A stretch of DNA of 64,000 bases from Tissierellia bacterium (lineage in GTDB: Bacteria > Bacillota > Clostridia > Tissierellales > Peptoniphilaceae), in assembly GCA_030540635.1 (NCBI GenBank), contig JAUNVW010000003.1, forward strand, positions 43,284 to 107,283, given 5' to 3'. The first letter of the stretch is position 1. Each line of letters begins with the position of its first letter. Below are positions 36,102 through 45,222 of this stretch, one piece after another. A program made the position numbers and the translations under genes. The notes under the pieces were generated by a model. It ran no database searches. It was not told the DNA's origin and saw only the letters and a program-made list of their open reading frames with translations.

Positions 36102-37199
36102 TTAACGTTTTTCTAAATATTGGAGTATTCCCATGGCTTGATTGAAAATATTCTCATTAATATCATCATAGGAAATAATGGTACTTAAATCCTCCTTGGC
36201 TTTCTCAAATTCTTCTAAAGTAATATAGACCATGGCCCGATTATAGAGAAGATTTTCATCTTCAATATATCGTTCTAAACCTTCCGTTAATTTGTCCAAA
36301 GCCCCTTTAACAAAACCCAATTCAAAATCCGTAAAGGAAGCATCTAAATAATAGGACAATTCCCGATAATCCAAATCGTAGGCCCGATCAAAATACTCCT
36401 TTGCACCATGGTATTGACCGGATTTCAAGGCGACTTTTCCCAGGAGATATTGAACGATTCCGATTTCACCATCGAAGGACAAAAGTATTTCTTGGGCTTT
36501 TTTCAAAGAACCCTGTTCCAAATAAAGGGAAGCCTCTTGTAATTTACTGTCCTTTTCAATGGCTTGTTTTTGGGATTGGATCATTTCCTTCAACGATTGC
36601 TTTAATCCTTCTTCCTCTTCCCAATGATCAATTTTTTCCAAGGCCTGTTCCAAATAAAGATTGGCTTTCAAATAATTTCCCTGATGAATTTCGATATTTG
36701 CTAAGCCAAAATAAGGCAGGGGAAATTCGGGATTTTCCCGTAACAATTCATTCATCATCAAGAGGATTTTCCGTCGAATTTCCACATCTTTGGTCAGTTC
36801 ATGGAGCAAAAAACCATAGAAGAAGCGGTTTCTACGATCTTTTACCCCTAAAACTTCATTGGCATGGAAGAAATGGATGGCATCCTTTGGTTTAGATAAG
36901 GATGAAATTCCCATTTGAAAAATTAAACCCTGTAAATCCTTCGTCCATTCCTTTAATATTTCAAGATATCTTTCATTGTATTTAAACTCTGGATCAATGG
37001 AGATATTGAAAATCATTCCCTTGATGAAATGTTTGATCTCCACTTCTTCTCGAAATCTTGACTTTTTAATATTTTCTAAAAAATCATCTTTCACAATGGG
37101 AAGGGGCAAATCTTCCCCTTTAAAATACCTTTTGCCCTCTTTTAATTCTAAATAATACAATCTAGGATGTTCTTCTAAAAAAAATTCCTTAATATCCAT
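36102..37199 (-). CDS. TPR-repeat protein of unknown function
   Basis: A 365-aa soluble protein with no signal peptide. From about residue 145 it has tetratricopeptide-like helical repeats: PYFGLANIEIHQGNYLKANLYLEQALE, then LQEASLYLEQGSLKKAQEIL, YLLGKVALKSGQYHGAKEYFDRAYDLD (quoted in part: ALKSGQYHGAKEYFDRAYD) and LYNRAMVYITLEEFEKAKEDL. The first ~140 residues have no recognised domain. AGGTG precedes the ATG. It follows the membrane protein at 37207 by 7 nt and probably works with it; role unknown. Confidence 0.75.
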   Translation of the reverse strand: MDIKEFFLEEHPRLYYLELKEGKRYFKGEDLPLPIVKDDFLENIKKSRFREEVEIKHFIKGMIFNISIDPEFKYNERYLEILKEWTKDLQGLIFQMGISSLSKPKDAIHFFHANEVLGVKDRRNRFFYGFLLHELTKDVEIRRKILLMMNELLRENPEFPLPYFGLANIEIHQGNYLKANLYLEQALEKIDHWEEEEGLKQSLKEMIQSQKQAIEKDSKLQEASLYLEQGSLKKAQEILLSFDGEIGIVQYLLGKVALKSGQYHGAKEYFDRAYDLDYRELSYYLDASFTDFELGFVKGALDKLTEGLERYIEDENLLYNRAMVYITLEEFEKAKEDLSTIISYDDINENIFNQAMGILQYLEKR

Positions 37200-37206
37200 T
37201 TTTCAC

Positions 37207-37899
37207 CTATTCCATTTCTTTCATAAATCGACGTTTTCGCATATTTGATTTCGATAGGATTTCGTACAATTGCCCCCGGTAAATCATCACCCCTAAAAAC
37301 ACAAGATTTATGCCAAGAAACACCAAAATATCCTGGGGACTTTTCTTCAAGGGATTTTGAATCAATCTTAAAATTTTAGGATACAGAAAATAGGCGATCA
37401 CCATATTGGGAAGCCATTGGTGAAAATTATTTTTCATCAATTCCAAGCTATTTCCAATGGCTTGAACTCCATTTCCATTTCCCAAATAAACGGATTCAGG
37501 TAATGGATTTAACAGGATGAAAATGATGAGATAGTACCAAGAAAACACCGCAAAGAAACGGCCCAATAGCATCTTTATGAAGTAATTAATTAAGGCAATT
37601 TCCACCAAGGACCCCATATAATCGGCATAAATCCCCCGGCTATGGAAACGGATTTCGTTCTTTTTAATGCTTAAACGTAATAATCCAAATAATATACTCA
37701 ACGCAAAAATTTTCAAAATATAATTGACGAGTTGAAGGGCCAATGGGGGTAAAATTTGCCCGAAAATATTGTCCCCAATATTTAATAACAAAAGAATGGC
37801 GAGATTGGCGACAAAAAGTAGAGGCAAATACCCCAAAGAGAATAGGGTTCGTTTGAGCGCCATGGTTTGAACATAAAAGAAATCTTTAATATATTCCAT
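37207..37899 (-). CDS. Polytopic membrane protein of unknown function
   Basis: A 230-aa protein with about five or six hydrophobic segments (LPLLFVANLAILLLLNIGDNI, LQLVNYILKIFALSILFGLL, MLLGRFFAVFSWYYLIIFILL, MVIAYFLYPKIL, ILVFLGINLVFLGVMIY; each shortened here). No family recognised. AGGAGG lies 6 nt upstream of the ATG and overlaps the stop of the DUF4491 gene. Operon: DUF4491, this gene, TPR protein, then a strong terminator. Confidence 0.72.
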   Translation of the reverse strand: MEYIKDFFYVQTMALKRTLFSLGYLPLLFVANLAILLLLNIGDNIFGQILPPLALQLVNYILKIFALSILFGLLRLSIKKNEIRFHSRGIYADYMGSLVEIALINYFIKMLLGRFFAVFSWYYLIIFILLNPLPESVYLGNGNGVQAIGNSLELMKNNFHQWLPNMVIAYFLYPKILRLIQNPLKKSPQDILVFLGINLVFLGVMIYRGQLYEILSKSNMRKRRFMKEME

Positions 37900-37908
37900 T
37901 AATACCTC

Positions 37909-38250
37909 CTACTGAGTAAACTTTTTTTCTTCTTCCTTTAATTGGTTTTGGATTTTTTCATAATAGGCTTCCCGTTGGGGATTTTTAGGAAACCAACCTT
38001 TTAAAACACGGACTTCCTGCTCGAAAATTTCTTTAATGGACCAAAAAAAACAACAAGCGAGAACACCGGTAATCAATGATCCATAAAGATTATCCACAAT
38101 CACCGAAATTCCACTGAAAATCATGCCTCCCATTAGAAAAAACACCCAGGATTTCCTGCCAAAAAAATACTCACATTTTATCACAATTGGGTGGAATAAA
38201 CCAATTAATAGAAAGGTTATACCGCCAATGATTAATCCCTTGAAATTCAT
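37909..38250 (-). CDS. DUF4491 family small membrane protein
   Basis: A 113-aa membrane protein with three hydrophobic segments and the DUF4491 pattern: GLFHPIVIKCEYFFG, then FFWSIKEIFEQEVRVLKGWF ending in PKNPQRE. Function unknown. The start is taken at 38250 (second ATG), with AAAGGA 9 nt upstream; the first ATG at 38256 has too short a spacing. A TATAAT at 38282-38287 on the minus strand is a possible -10 with a TTGATG -35 at a short 15-nt spacing. Confidence 0.78.
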   Translation of the reverse strand: MNFKGLIIGGITFLLIGLFHPIVIKCEYFFGRKSWVFFLMGGMIFSGISVIVDNLYGSLITGVLACCFFWSIKEIFEQEVRVLKGWFPKNPQREAYYEKIQNQLKEEEKKFTQ

Positions 38251-38322
38251 CTTCATCGATCCTTTCTTCCTTTAATAATCAATTATACCCGAAAAGATGA
38301 TCCATCAATCAGAAGCACATCA

Positions 38323-38358
38323 CAAGAAAAATAGAGTGACCTTTCGCCACTCTATTTT
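38323..38358 (-). terminator. Intrinsic terminator after phosphoglucomutase
   Basis: An 11-bp stem (38348-38358 with 38328-38338) ending in AAAATAGAGTG-type arms, followed by T-rich sequence on the minus strand. It ends the glycogen operon. Confidence 0.8.
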
Positions 38359-38379
38359 CGATTTGATTTTCTCGATGTA

Positions 38380-40074
38380 TTATTCCACAGCATCCATTTT
38401 CTTTCGCGCCGTTTCTTCAATTTCTCGAATCTTTCTCTCGGAATCTTCAAGACTATTACCTACGGAGTAAATATACAATTTAATCTTTGGTTCTGTTCCC
38501 GAAGGACGAAGGGCATACCAAGATTTATCATCATAATAGTATTTTAACGCATTGGTTTTTGGCAATCCCGTATCATCCTTTTCATAGTCGATGACCTTTT
38601 CCAGTTTTGCCGATGGCAATTCTTCAATCGGCTCTTCCCGGAAAGCTTCCATAATTCGTCCAATCCGTTCTTGACCCGATGCGCCCTCTAAAACAATGGA
38701 AATGAGATTTTCATTATAATATCCGTATTTCTCGTATAAATCATCTAAGACATCCAGTAAAGATTTACCTTGTTTTTTATAAAAACCTGCCATTTCGGCA
38801 ATCATCATCGCCGAATTCACCGCATCCTTATCACGAACAAAGGTGCCGTAGTTAAAGCCAATGGACTCTTCATAACCAAAGATCCAGTTCTTTTCCCCGG
38901 TTTTCTCGTATTCATTGGCTAGGCCACAAAGATTTTTAAAGCCTGTCAAGGTCTCTTTCATTTCCACATCATTATCTTCGGCAATTCGAGTGGAAAGATC
39001 TCCTGTTACAATGGATTTAACGACAACGGGATTTTTGGGTAAATCTCCTTTTTTGCGACGTTCCGATAAAATATAATGAACGAGTAATGCCCCAATTTTA
39101 TTTCCATTGACAAAAACATATTCACCGTCTTCATTTAAGACTTCAAGTGCCGTTCGGTCGGCATCGGGATCATTGGCAATTAAGATTTCCCCGCCAACTT
39201 TATGGCCTAATTCTTCCGCCAATCGAAAGGCCTTGGGATCTTCGGGATTGGGATAACCAACCGTTGTAAAATCTGGATCCGGTTCCTCTTGTTCTTTCAC
39301 CACAGATACATGGGTGAATCCCCGCTCTTTTAATACCCTTTGGACCAATTCATTACCGGTACCATTTAACGGTGTATAGACAATGGAAATATCCTTGTCG
39401 ACTTTATCATCATGAATTGCAAGATTTAAGACATCTTCTAAATAATCTTCATCGAGATCATCGGAAATATACTCGATAATTCCTTCTTCTACCCCATCCT
39501 TAAAGTCCATGGTCTTGATTTTTGAGAAATCATCGTAGTTTTTAATATGACCTTCGATTTTACCGGCGATATCATCGAGAATCTGACTTCCCTCTTCCCA
39601 ATAGGCTTTATAGCCATTGTAATCCCGTGGATTGTGGGACGCCGTCACCATAATACCACTAATGGTCTTTAGCTTGCGAATGGCGTAGGATAAAACCGGC
39701 GTTGGACGAATTCCATCAAAAATATATACCTTAATCCCATTTGCCGCCAAAACCGAAGCCGATATTTCCGCAAATTCCTTTGATTTATGACGGACATCAT
39801 AGGAAATTGCAACGCCTTTTTTCTTAGCTTCTTCACCAAATTCCGAGATCGTATCGGCCAATCCTTGGGTCGCTTGGGAAACCATGTATTTATTCATGCG
39901 ATTAGTTCCAGCACCTAATTTCCCCCGTAATCCCGCCGTACCAAATTCTAAAGATTTATAAAAGCGGTCTTCAATTTCCCCTTCGTCTCCCTCTATGGAA
40001 ACCAATTCCCTATGGGTTTTTTCATCGAAAAAATCATCATTTAACCATTTCTCATATTCTTTTCGGTAATCCAT
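38380..40074 (-). CDS. Phospho-sugar mutase (phosphoglucomutase/phosphomannomutase family)
   Basis: Alpha-D-phosphohexomutase of the PgcA type, expected to interconvert glucose-1-P and glucose-6-P and so link glycogen with glycolysis. The catalytic serine is in VTASHNPRDYNGYKAYW, the metal site in NDPDADRTALEV, and the sugar-binding loop in GYEESIGF; RPSGTEPKIKLYIY is the phosphate-binding site. The start at 40074 (MDYRKEY) has AAGGAGG 5 nt upstream; the frame reaches 40146 inside the previous gene. Length 564 aa. Last gene of the glycogen operon. Confidence 0.94.
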   Translation of the reverse strand: MDYRKEYEKWLNDDFFDEKTHRELVSIEGDEGEIEDRFYKSLEFGTAGLRGKLGAGTNRMNKYMVSQATQGLADTISEFGEEAKKKGVAISYDVRHKSKEFAEISASVLAANGIKVYIFDGIRPTPVLSYAIRKLKTISGIMVTASHNPRDYNGYKAYWEEGSQILDDIAGKIEGHIKNYDDFSKIKTMDFKDGVEEGIIEYISDDLDEDYLEDVLNLAIHDDKVDKDISIVYTPLNGTGNELVQRVLKERGFTHVSVVKEQEEPDPDFTTVGYPNPEDPKAFRLAEELGHKVGGEILIANDPDADRTALEVLNEDGEYVFVNGNKIGALLVHYILSERRKKGDLPKNPVVVKSIVTGDLSTRIAEDNDVEMKETLTGFKNLCGLANEYEKTGEKNWIFGYEESIGFNYGTFVRDKDAVNSAMMIAEMAGFYKKQGKSLLDVLDDLYEKYGYYNENLISIVLEGASGQERIGRIMEAFREEPIEELPSAKLEKVIDYEKDDTGLPKTNALKYYYDDKSWYALRPSGTEPKIKLYIYSVGNSLEDSERKIREIEETARKKMDAVE

Positions 40075-40084
40075 TTTTTCCTCC

Positions 40085-40687
40085 TTAAAGATAATACAAT
40101 ATTGTTTGATAAAGTGATTTACTATAAAACCACTTTTTAAAATCATATTTTACTTTCTTTCCCCAATTGGAGCAGATCATATCTATTCTTCCATCATCAT
40201 GGATTTCGATCTCCGTAATGATGAGCCAATGATAGCGAAGATCTTTTTTCGGACTCATCCAACTCATGATCATCACCGGTGAATCGTAAACAAGACCAGC
40301 TATAATATATTCTAAGACATTGTGGATCGCCCAAGGCCAATCATTTTTCATCGGTAATAATAGATGATCATGATTTTTCGTAAATTGTTTAACTCCATGA
40401 TTCATATGGAAAGCCGTGAACACACCGATGGGCGTTGGCTTTAACACTTTCCCCACTTCATAGGCAAAATCCGTATAGCTTTCCATCGTCAACGGCCCCT
40501 GGAAAAGATTAAAATCTTCCCGGGTCAAACTGTGATACAAAAGAATATTTGTCGCCGCAATAATCCCACAACCTGTTCGATAGTAATAGGATGAATTACG
40601 GTATTTCTTTAGCCACAATTGATCGCCACCATAGGCTCCTTCGATATTCATCACTTCATCGAAGGATTTCAATTTATAAATAGTCAA
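40085..40687 (-). CDS. Putative C39-like cysteine peptidase-fold protein
   Basis: A 200-aa protein with no signal peptide. RTGCGIIAATNILLYH (Cys about 40) resembles the active-site Cys motif of peptidase C39-like/papain-fold proteins; RYHWLIITEIEI (His) and ICSNWGKKVKYDF (Asn) follow in the right order and at the right spacing for a Cys-His-Asn/Asp triad. The role in a glycogen operon is unknown. It starts with TTG at 40687 (AGAGG 9 nt upstream), overlapping the pulA stop by 14 bp; next ATG is 12 codons downstream. Function is inferred from motif order only. Confidence 0.6.
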   Translation of the reverse strand: MTIYKLKSFDEVMNIEGAYGGDQLWLKKYRNSSYYYRTGCGIIAATNILLYHSLTREDFNLFQGPLTMESYTDFAYEVGKVLKPTPIGVFTAFHMNHGVKQFTKNHDHLLLPMKNDWPWAIHNVLEYIIAGLVYDSPVMIMSWMSPKKDLRYHWLIITEIEIHDDGRIDMICSNWGKKVKYDFKKWFYSKSLYQTILYYL

Positions 40688-42581
40688 GATTATTAACCTC
40701 TGCTTTAATAATCGTCGTGCAATGGCCTTTTAAACGAATCTTCTTTTTCAAATTCATTTTTTTGTTCATCAATCGATTCTCGTATATTTTTATAAAATTA
40801 TGGATTTTGTAATTTCCCCGCCGTTGGATAAGGGTTTTAATCTCCTCCATGCTTAAAACTTCTTCTTCTTCCATATTATGGAAAAAGAGGAGAATACTCA
40901 TCCCATTGAAAATACCATAAGCAATGAGGGAGTCCTTTAATCCCCCCATAAATCCTAAATGTTCCGGCAATTCTTCTCCATCATAGGAGAAAAATCGTCG
41001 ATATTGACGGCGAAAAGCAATTAAATCCCTTACATGTTCGAAGATATCCATATTTTCCATCTTTTTACGCCAATCAATTCCATTGACTTCCAATGGGGAA
41101 TGATAGGTATTCGGTCGCATCTTTTTCGATCGAAGAAATTCATTACCCGCATGGAAGAAAGGAATTCCAAAGGAAGTCATCAAAAGATTAAATAATAATT
41201 TCGTCCGATCGGCCACTTGGACTTGATCTTTCATCGTCTTAGTTAATTTATCTTGAATAATTAAATTATCATGGGAATTAAAATAATTAATGGACTCCCA
41301 AGGATCCTTTGCAAATCCTCGGTGATATTCATCAAAATGAATGGACCCGGCAATTCCCGTTTCAATTTCCCTTTTGTAGCCGTATTCCCCCTGGATATAG
41401 CCTTGGAAAGCCCCATCATTATCCCCCTTTAAGGCATCCCGATAACCGGAATTAAAAATTGAAAATTCCTTTCCGTATTGGGAACCGGTAATGACCATTT
41501 GGTCTTTGGGTAAAGTCGATGCAAAGGCCGACCATGGTTCACCGTAAATCAGGACTTCTGGATTTTCCCAACGGAGTACGCGAACAATATCGTCCATCGT
41601 TTTTCGATCCATTAATGCCATTAAATCGAAACGAAATCCGTCGATTTTATACTCTTTCATATAATACAAAAGAGAGTCCAATATGAACTCACGAACCATT
41701 TTATTTTCCGTCTTGGCTTCATTGCCACAACCCGAACCATTACTAAATTCTCCCTGGAGGGTTTTCCGATAATAATAATCGGGCATCAATTTATTAAAAT
41801 TCGAATCAACGGTGCGATAGGTGTGATTATAAACCACATCCATCACCACAGAAATTCCCCTTTCATGGTATTTCTGAATCATTTTTTTAAATTCTCGAAT
41901 ACGATTTTTCGGATCATAGGGATCGGTTCCATAGGATCCTTCAATAACATTGTAATTTTCCGGATCATAACCCCAATTATAATTATCCCCATCAAAAAAG
42001 CGTTCCGGCCTTTCGTCCACTGTCCAAAAATCATAAACCGGCATTAAATGGACATGGGTCACCCCGAGATCGGCCACATGGTCGATCCCGGTCACCAATT
42101 CTCCTGTATTTTCTTCACAAGCACCGAGGAATTTCCCCCGATAATCTCGGCGAACCCCTGAAGATGGATCGGCGGTAAAATCTTTAATGCACATTTCATA
42201 AATAATGGCATCTTTCCATGGATGATAGGGAATATTATGGTATCGAAAACCCGGGGGATCCGTATCTTCCAAATTGACGACACAGGAACGAATGGAATTA
42301 ATTGATGATGCTTTGGCATAAATATCATTGGCCACCAATTCTTCATCAATTAAATAATCATAGTAAATTCCATCAAGATCTTCGTATATCGTCGTGGCAA
42401 AAAACCCCTTCCCCTCATCTTTCATTTGTTCAATGCGATAGGGAATATCTTTTTCATTTTTATATAATTGTAAACTTATATTTTTCGCTTCATTGGACCA
42501 AATTCGAAACTCTGTTTTTTCCTTCGAATATTCGGCACCTAATCCATAACGATTGTAGGAATAATATTTATTTTTGCTCAT
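40674..42581 (-). CDS. pulA: Type I pullulanase (glycogen debranching, GH13)
   Basis: Cytoplasmic pullulanase that cleaves alpha-1,6 branches. It has an N-terminal CBM48-type domain (TEFRIWSNEAKNISLQLY), the type I pullulanase motif YNWGYDPENYN near residue 215, and GH13 regions: MDVVYNHTY, GFRFDLMALMD (nucleophile Asp), IYGEPWS (acid Glu) and NYFNSHDN. No signal peptide. Length 635 aa, about the usual size. The promoter TTGGAA-N16-TATAAT is at 42625-42652. The RBS (AGGGG) is 13 nt upstream. Confidence 0.93.
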   Translation of the reverse strand: MSKNKYYSYNRYGLGAEYSKEKTEFRIWSNEAKNISLQLYKNEKDIPYRIEQMKDEGKGFFATTIYEDLDGIYYDYLIDEELVANDIYAKASSINSIRSCVVNLEDTDPPGFRYHNIPYHPWKDAIIYEMCIKDFTADPSSGVRRDYRGKFLGACEENTGELVTGIDHVADLGVTHVHLMPVYDFWTVDERPERFFDGDNYNWGYDPENYNVIEGSYGTDPYDPKNRIREFKKMIQKYHERGISVVMDVVYNHTYRTVDSNFNKLMPDYYYRKTLQGEFSNGSGCGNEAKTENKMVREFILDSLLYYMKEYKIDGFRFDLMALMDRKTMDDIVRVLRWENPEVLIYGEPWSAFASTLPKDQMVITGSQYGKEFSIFNSGYRDALKGDNDGAFQGYIQGEYGYKREIETGIAGSIHFDEYHRGFAKDPWESINYFNSHDNLIIQDKLTKTMKDQVQVADRTKLLFNLLMTSFGIPFFHAGNEFLRSKKMRPNTYHSPLEVNGIDWRKKMENMDIFEHVRDLIAFRRQYRRFFSYDGEELPEHLGFMGGLKDSLIAYGIFNGMSILLFFHNMEEEEVLSMEEIKTLIQRRGNYKIHNFIKIYENRLMNKKMNLKKKIRLKGHCTTIIKAEVNNLDYL

Positions 42582-42624
42582 TTTTTATAAATAACCCCTC
42601 GTTTAATTTTTATTTGTCCATCTT

Positions 42625-42652
42625 ATTATATCGAAAAATGAGCTTGTTCCAA
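42625..42652 (-). promoter_or_regulatory. Candidate internal promoter for pulA and downstream genes
   Basis: TTGGAA (42647-42652), 16-nt spacer and TATAAT (42625-42630) on the minus strand, in the 80-nt gap after glgA. Confidence 0.55.
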
Positions 42653-42661
42653 TATTTGTTT

Positions 42662-44086
42662 TTAATTTGCGACATCTTTATATAGTTCTAAATATTCTTT
42701 GGCAGATTTATCCCAATTATTTTTAGCCTTCATCCCCTGCTCCTGGATTTTTCGGAAATCATCCTTATTGTAGAAGGAGATCCCCCGGCGAATCGTATAG
42801 AGCAAATCATGGGCATTAATATTTTTAAAGGTAAATCCCAAGCCTTCTTTCGTAAATTCATTATAGGGTGGAACCGTATCCTTTAATCCTCCCGTTTCCC
42901 GGACAATGGGTACTGTTCCATAGCGCATGGCAATTAATTGGGAAATTCCACAGGGTTCGGCCAAGGACGGCATCAATAGAAAATCACATCCCCCGTAAAT
43001 CTTATGGGATTCTCCGCTATTGTAGTAAATCCTCGCCGACATTTTCTCCGGGAATTTCCATTCAAAATAGCGAAACATCTCTTCGTAGACATAATCTCCC
43101 GTTCCCAAAACGACAAATTGTATCTCTTCTGTGGTAAGTAGCTCATCCATAATATAGCGAACCAGTTCTAAGCCCTTCATCTCCACTAAACGGGAACACA
43201 TCCCGATTAAAGGCACATCTTTTTCCGGCAAACCATAGAGGCGTTGAAGATCTCTTTTGTTCTCTTTCTTTTTGTCTAGACATTTACTACTGAAATTCTC
43301 CGCGAGATAGGGATCTTTTTCCGGATTCCACACATTATAATCAATCCCATTGACAATACCCTTTAATTTATAGGAATATTTATCAATGACCCCTTCTAAA
43401 CCTTCGCCGAAAAATGGATATTTAATTTCTAAGGCATAGGTCCCTGAAACCGTTGTAAAGAAATCGGAATAAACGATGCCACCTTTCATGAAATTAATCG
43501 CATCATAATATTTTAAACCGTCTTCATTGTAATAAAACGGAGATAATCCCGTAATTTGTAATACATCGGAATCAAAAATTCCCTGATATTTTAAATTATG
43601 AATGGTAAATACCGTCTTTATTTCGTGGTAAAACTCATCCCCTCTTTTGAAATCGGCGACAAAAACATTAACAAGGGCCGTATGCCAATCATTGGAATGA
43701 ATGATATCCGGCTTAAAATCTAGAAATCGTGGCAATTGAGTACAGGCTTTGGAAAAGTAGATAAAGCGTTCTGCATCATCACCTTCACCATAGATATTAT
43801 TACGGGCAAAGTAAAATTCATTATCGATAAAATAAAAGGTAACCCCTTCCACCGTCGTTTCATAGACTCCGGTGTATTGGTGGCGATAATCAAGATCGGT
43901 ATAAAAATATCCCACATAATCGAGATCTTCTTTATATTTCCTTTTGACCGCAGAATAAAGGGGTAAAACTACCCGGATATCGACGCCCTTTTCCTTTAAA
44001 ACCAAAGGCAAGGAGCCGGCGACATCGGCTAGCCCCCCTGTTTTGATAAACGGTTCCGCTTCGGAAGTACAATATAAAACTTTCAT
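42662..44086 (-). CDS. glgA: Glycogen synthase
   Basis: GT5 glycogen synthase that extends alpha-1,4 glucan with ADP-glucose. The ADP-glucose-binding motif is IKTGGLADVAGSLP near residue 15, and the C-terminal AEPCGISQLIAMRYGTVPIV and ETGGLKDTV are present. IHSNDWHTALVN and TIHNLKYQGIF are also canonical. Length 474 aa. AGGAG lies 6 nt before the ATG. glgD ends 8 nt upstream. Confidence 0.97.
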   Translation of the reverse strand: MKVLYCTSEAEPFIKTGGLADVAGSLPLVLKEKGVDIRVVLPLYSAVKRKYKEDLDYVGYFYTDLDYRHQYTGVYETTVEGVTFYFIDNEFYFARNNIYGEGDDAERFIYFSKACTQLPRFLDFKPDIIHSNDWHTALVNVFVADFKRGDEFYHEIKTVFTIHNLKYQGIFDSDVLQITGLSPFYYNEDGLKYYDAINFMKGGIVYSDFFTTVSGTYALEIKYPFFGEGLEGVIDKYSYKLKGIVNGIDYNVWNPEKDPYLAENFSSKCLDKKKENKRDLQRLYGLPEKDVPLIGMCSRLVEMKGLELVRYIMDELLTTEEIQFVVLGTGDYVYEEMFRYFEWKFPEKMSARIYYNSGESHKIYGGCDFLLMPSLAEPCGISQLIAMRYGTVPIVRETGGLKDTVPPYNEFTKEGLGFTFKNINAHDLLYTIRRGISFYNKDDFRKIQEQGMKAKNNWDKSAKEYLELYKDVAN

Positions 44087-44094
44087 CTTTTCTC

Positions 44095-45210
44095 CTATTC
44101 TACAACTAAATTCTTTTCCACAATATATGGATGGATTTTAGTTCCTACTAAAGAAACCTGTTCTTTCACATAAACATTCTTATCTAAAATGGAGTTTACC
44201 ACAACGGCTCCCGGTTTAATGATACTATCTTGGAACAAAATGGAATTTTTAATAATGGCGCCTTTACCAATTCGGACACCACGGAAAATAATGGAATTTT
44301 CCACTTCCCCTTCAATGACACAGCCATTGGCGACTAAAGAATTTTCCACTTTGGATTCCTTTAAATAAAGGGCCGATGGTTCGTCCTTAGATTTTGTCAA
44401 TACTAAGCCATTTTCAAAGAAAATATGATCATATAATTCCCGATCCAATAATCTCATATTGGCATCGTAATAGGTTCGAATATCGCGGATCGGGATAATA
44501 AAAGATTTCATTTTGTAGACGCCGACATTCAATTGATTTAGCCGATGACGTAGGGCATCCTTTAAAGTGAATGCGTCCCCTTCTTCCATACATTCTTTAA
44601 TTATGGAGATAAAGACATCTTTTTTCATAAAACCGATTTGCGCCAAAAGATTAAAAACATCTTCTGTGGCTAAATTCGTTCCAATATTTTTTAAACGATT
44701 ATCCCCATTGAAAATCAATTTATCGGCATGGATATACTTGCCCAGGGGATCTTCAACGCTTTTGTAAAATAACATGACATCATAATCTTTTTCACGAAAC
44801 TCCTCATAGGGATCCGTAAGATCAGTTTTATTGGCAATCATGGGATCGACGAAAAAAAGATACTTCTCTTTACTATCCTCATAGAATCTTAAAGTATCGT
44901 AATAGGCCTTAATTTCGTTACTTGCCTCTTTTTCTTTGCGAAAACTTGGCGGAAACATCACAAGGCCATTTCGACGTCGATTGAGTTCCCAAGGTTTACC
45001 ATTCCCAATATGATCCAAGGTCGAGCGAAGTAGTTTTCCCCCATAGAGAACCACATTGGAAAAATCATTATTTGCCATATTGGACAAAGCGATATCGATT
45101 AAGCGATATCGACCGGCAAAGGGCAACATATAAGCCGGTCTTGTATTGCAAAGGGGACCAAATTCATTACCGATAAGTCCACCATTAATTACACCGATAC
45201 ATTTTTGCAT
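44095..45210 (-). CDS. glgD: Glucose-1-phosphate adenylyltransferase subunit GlgD
   Basis: Non-catalytic or regulatory partner of GlgC in Gram-positive bacteria. The N-terminus keeps the nucleotidyltransferase fold (YMLPFAGRYRLIDIALSNM) but the GGxGxRL pyrophosphorylase loop of GlgC is replaced by GGLIGNEFGPL. The C-terminus is a left-handed beta-helix (VENSLVANGCVIEGEVENS). Length 371 aa. AAGGAGG lies upstream. It would form GlgCD heterotetramers with the preceding gene. Confidence 0.95.
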   Translation of the reverse strand: MQKCIGVINGGLIGNEFGPLCNTRPAYMLPFAGRYRLIDIALSNMANNDFSNVVLYGGKLLRSTLDHIGNGKPWELNRRRNGLVMFPPSFRKEKEASNEIKAYYDTLRFYEDSKEKYLFFVDPMIANKTDLTDPYEEFREKDYDVMLFYKSVEDPLGKYIHADKLIFNGDNRLKNIGTNLATEDVFNLLAQIGFMKKDVFISIIKECMEEGDAFTLKDALRHRLNQLNVGVYKMKSFIIPIRDIRTYYDANMRLLDRELYDHIFFENGLVLTKSKDEPSALYLKESKVENSLVANGCVIEGEVENSIIFRGVRIGKGAIIKNSILFQDSIIKPGAVVVNSILDKNVYVKEQVSLVGTKIHPYIVEKNLVVE

Positions 45211-45222
45211 AATATCCTCCTT

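Noticed and set aside
38282..38310. Promoter for the DUF4491 gene
   Set aside because: The -10 is perfect but the best -35 is only 15 nt away, so I mention it in the gene entry and do not list it as a feature.
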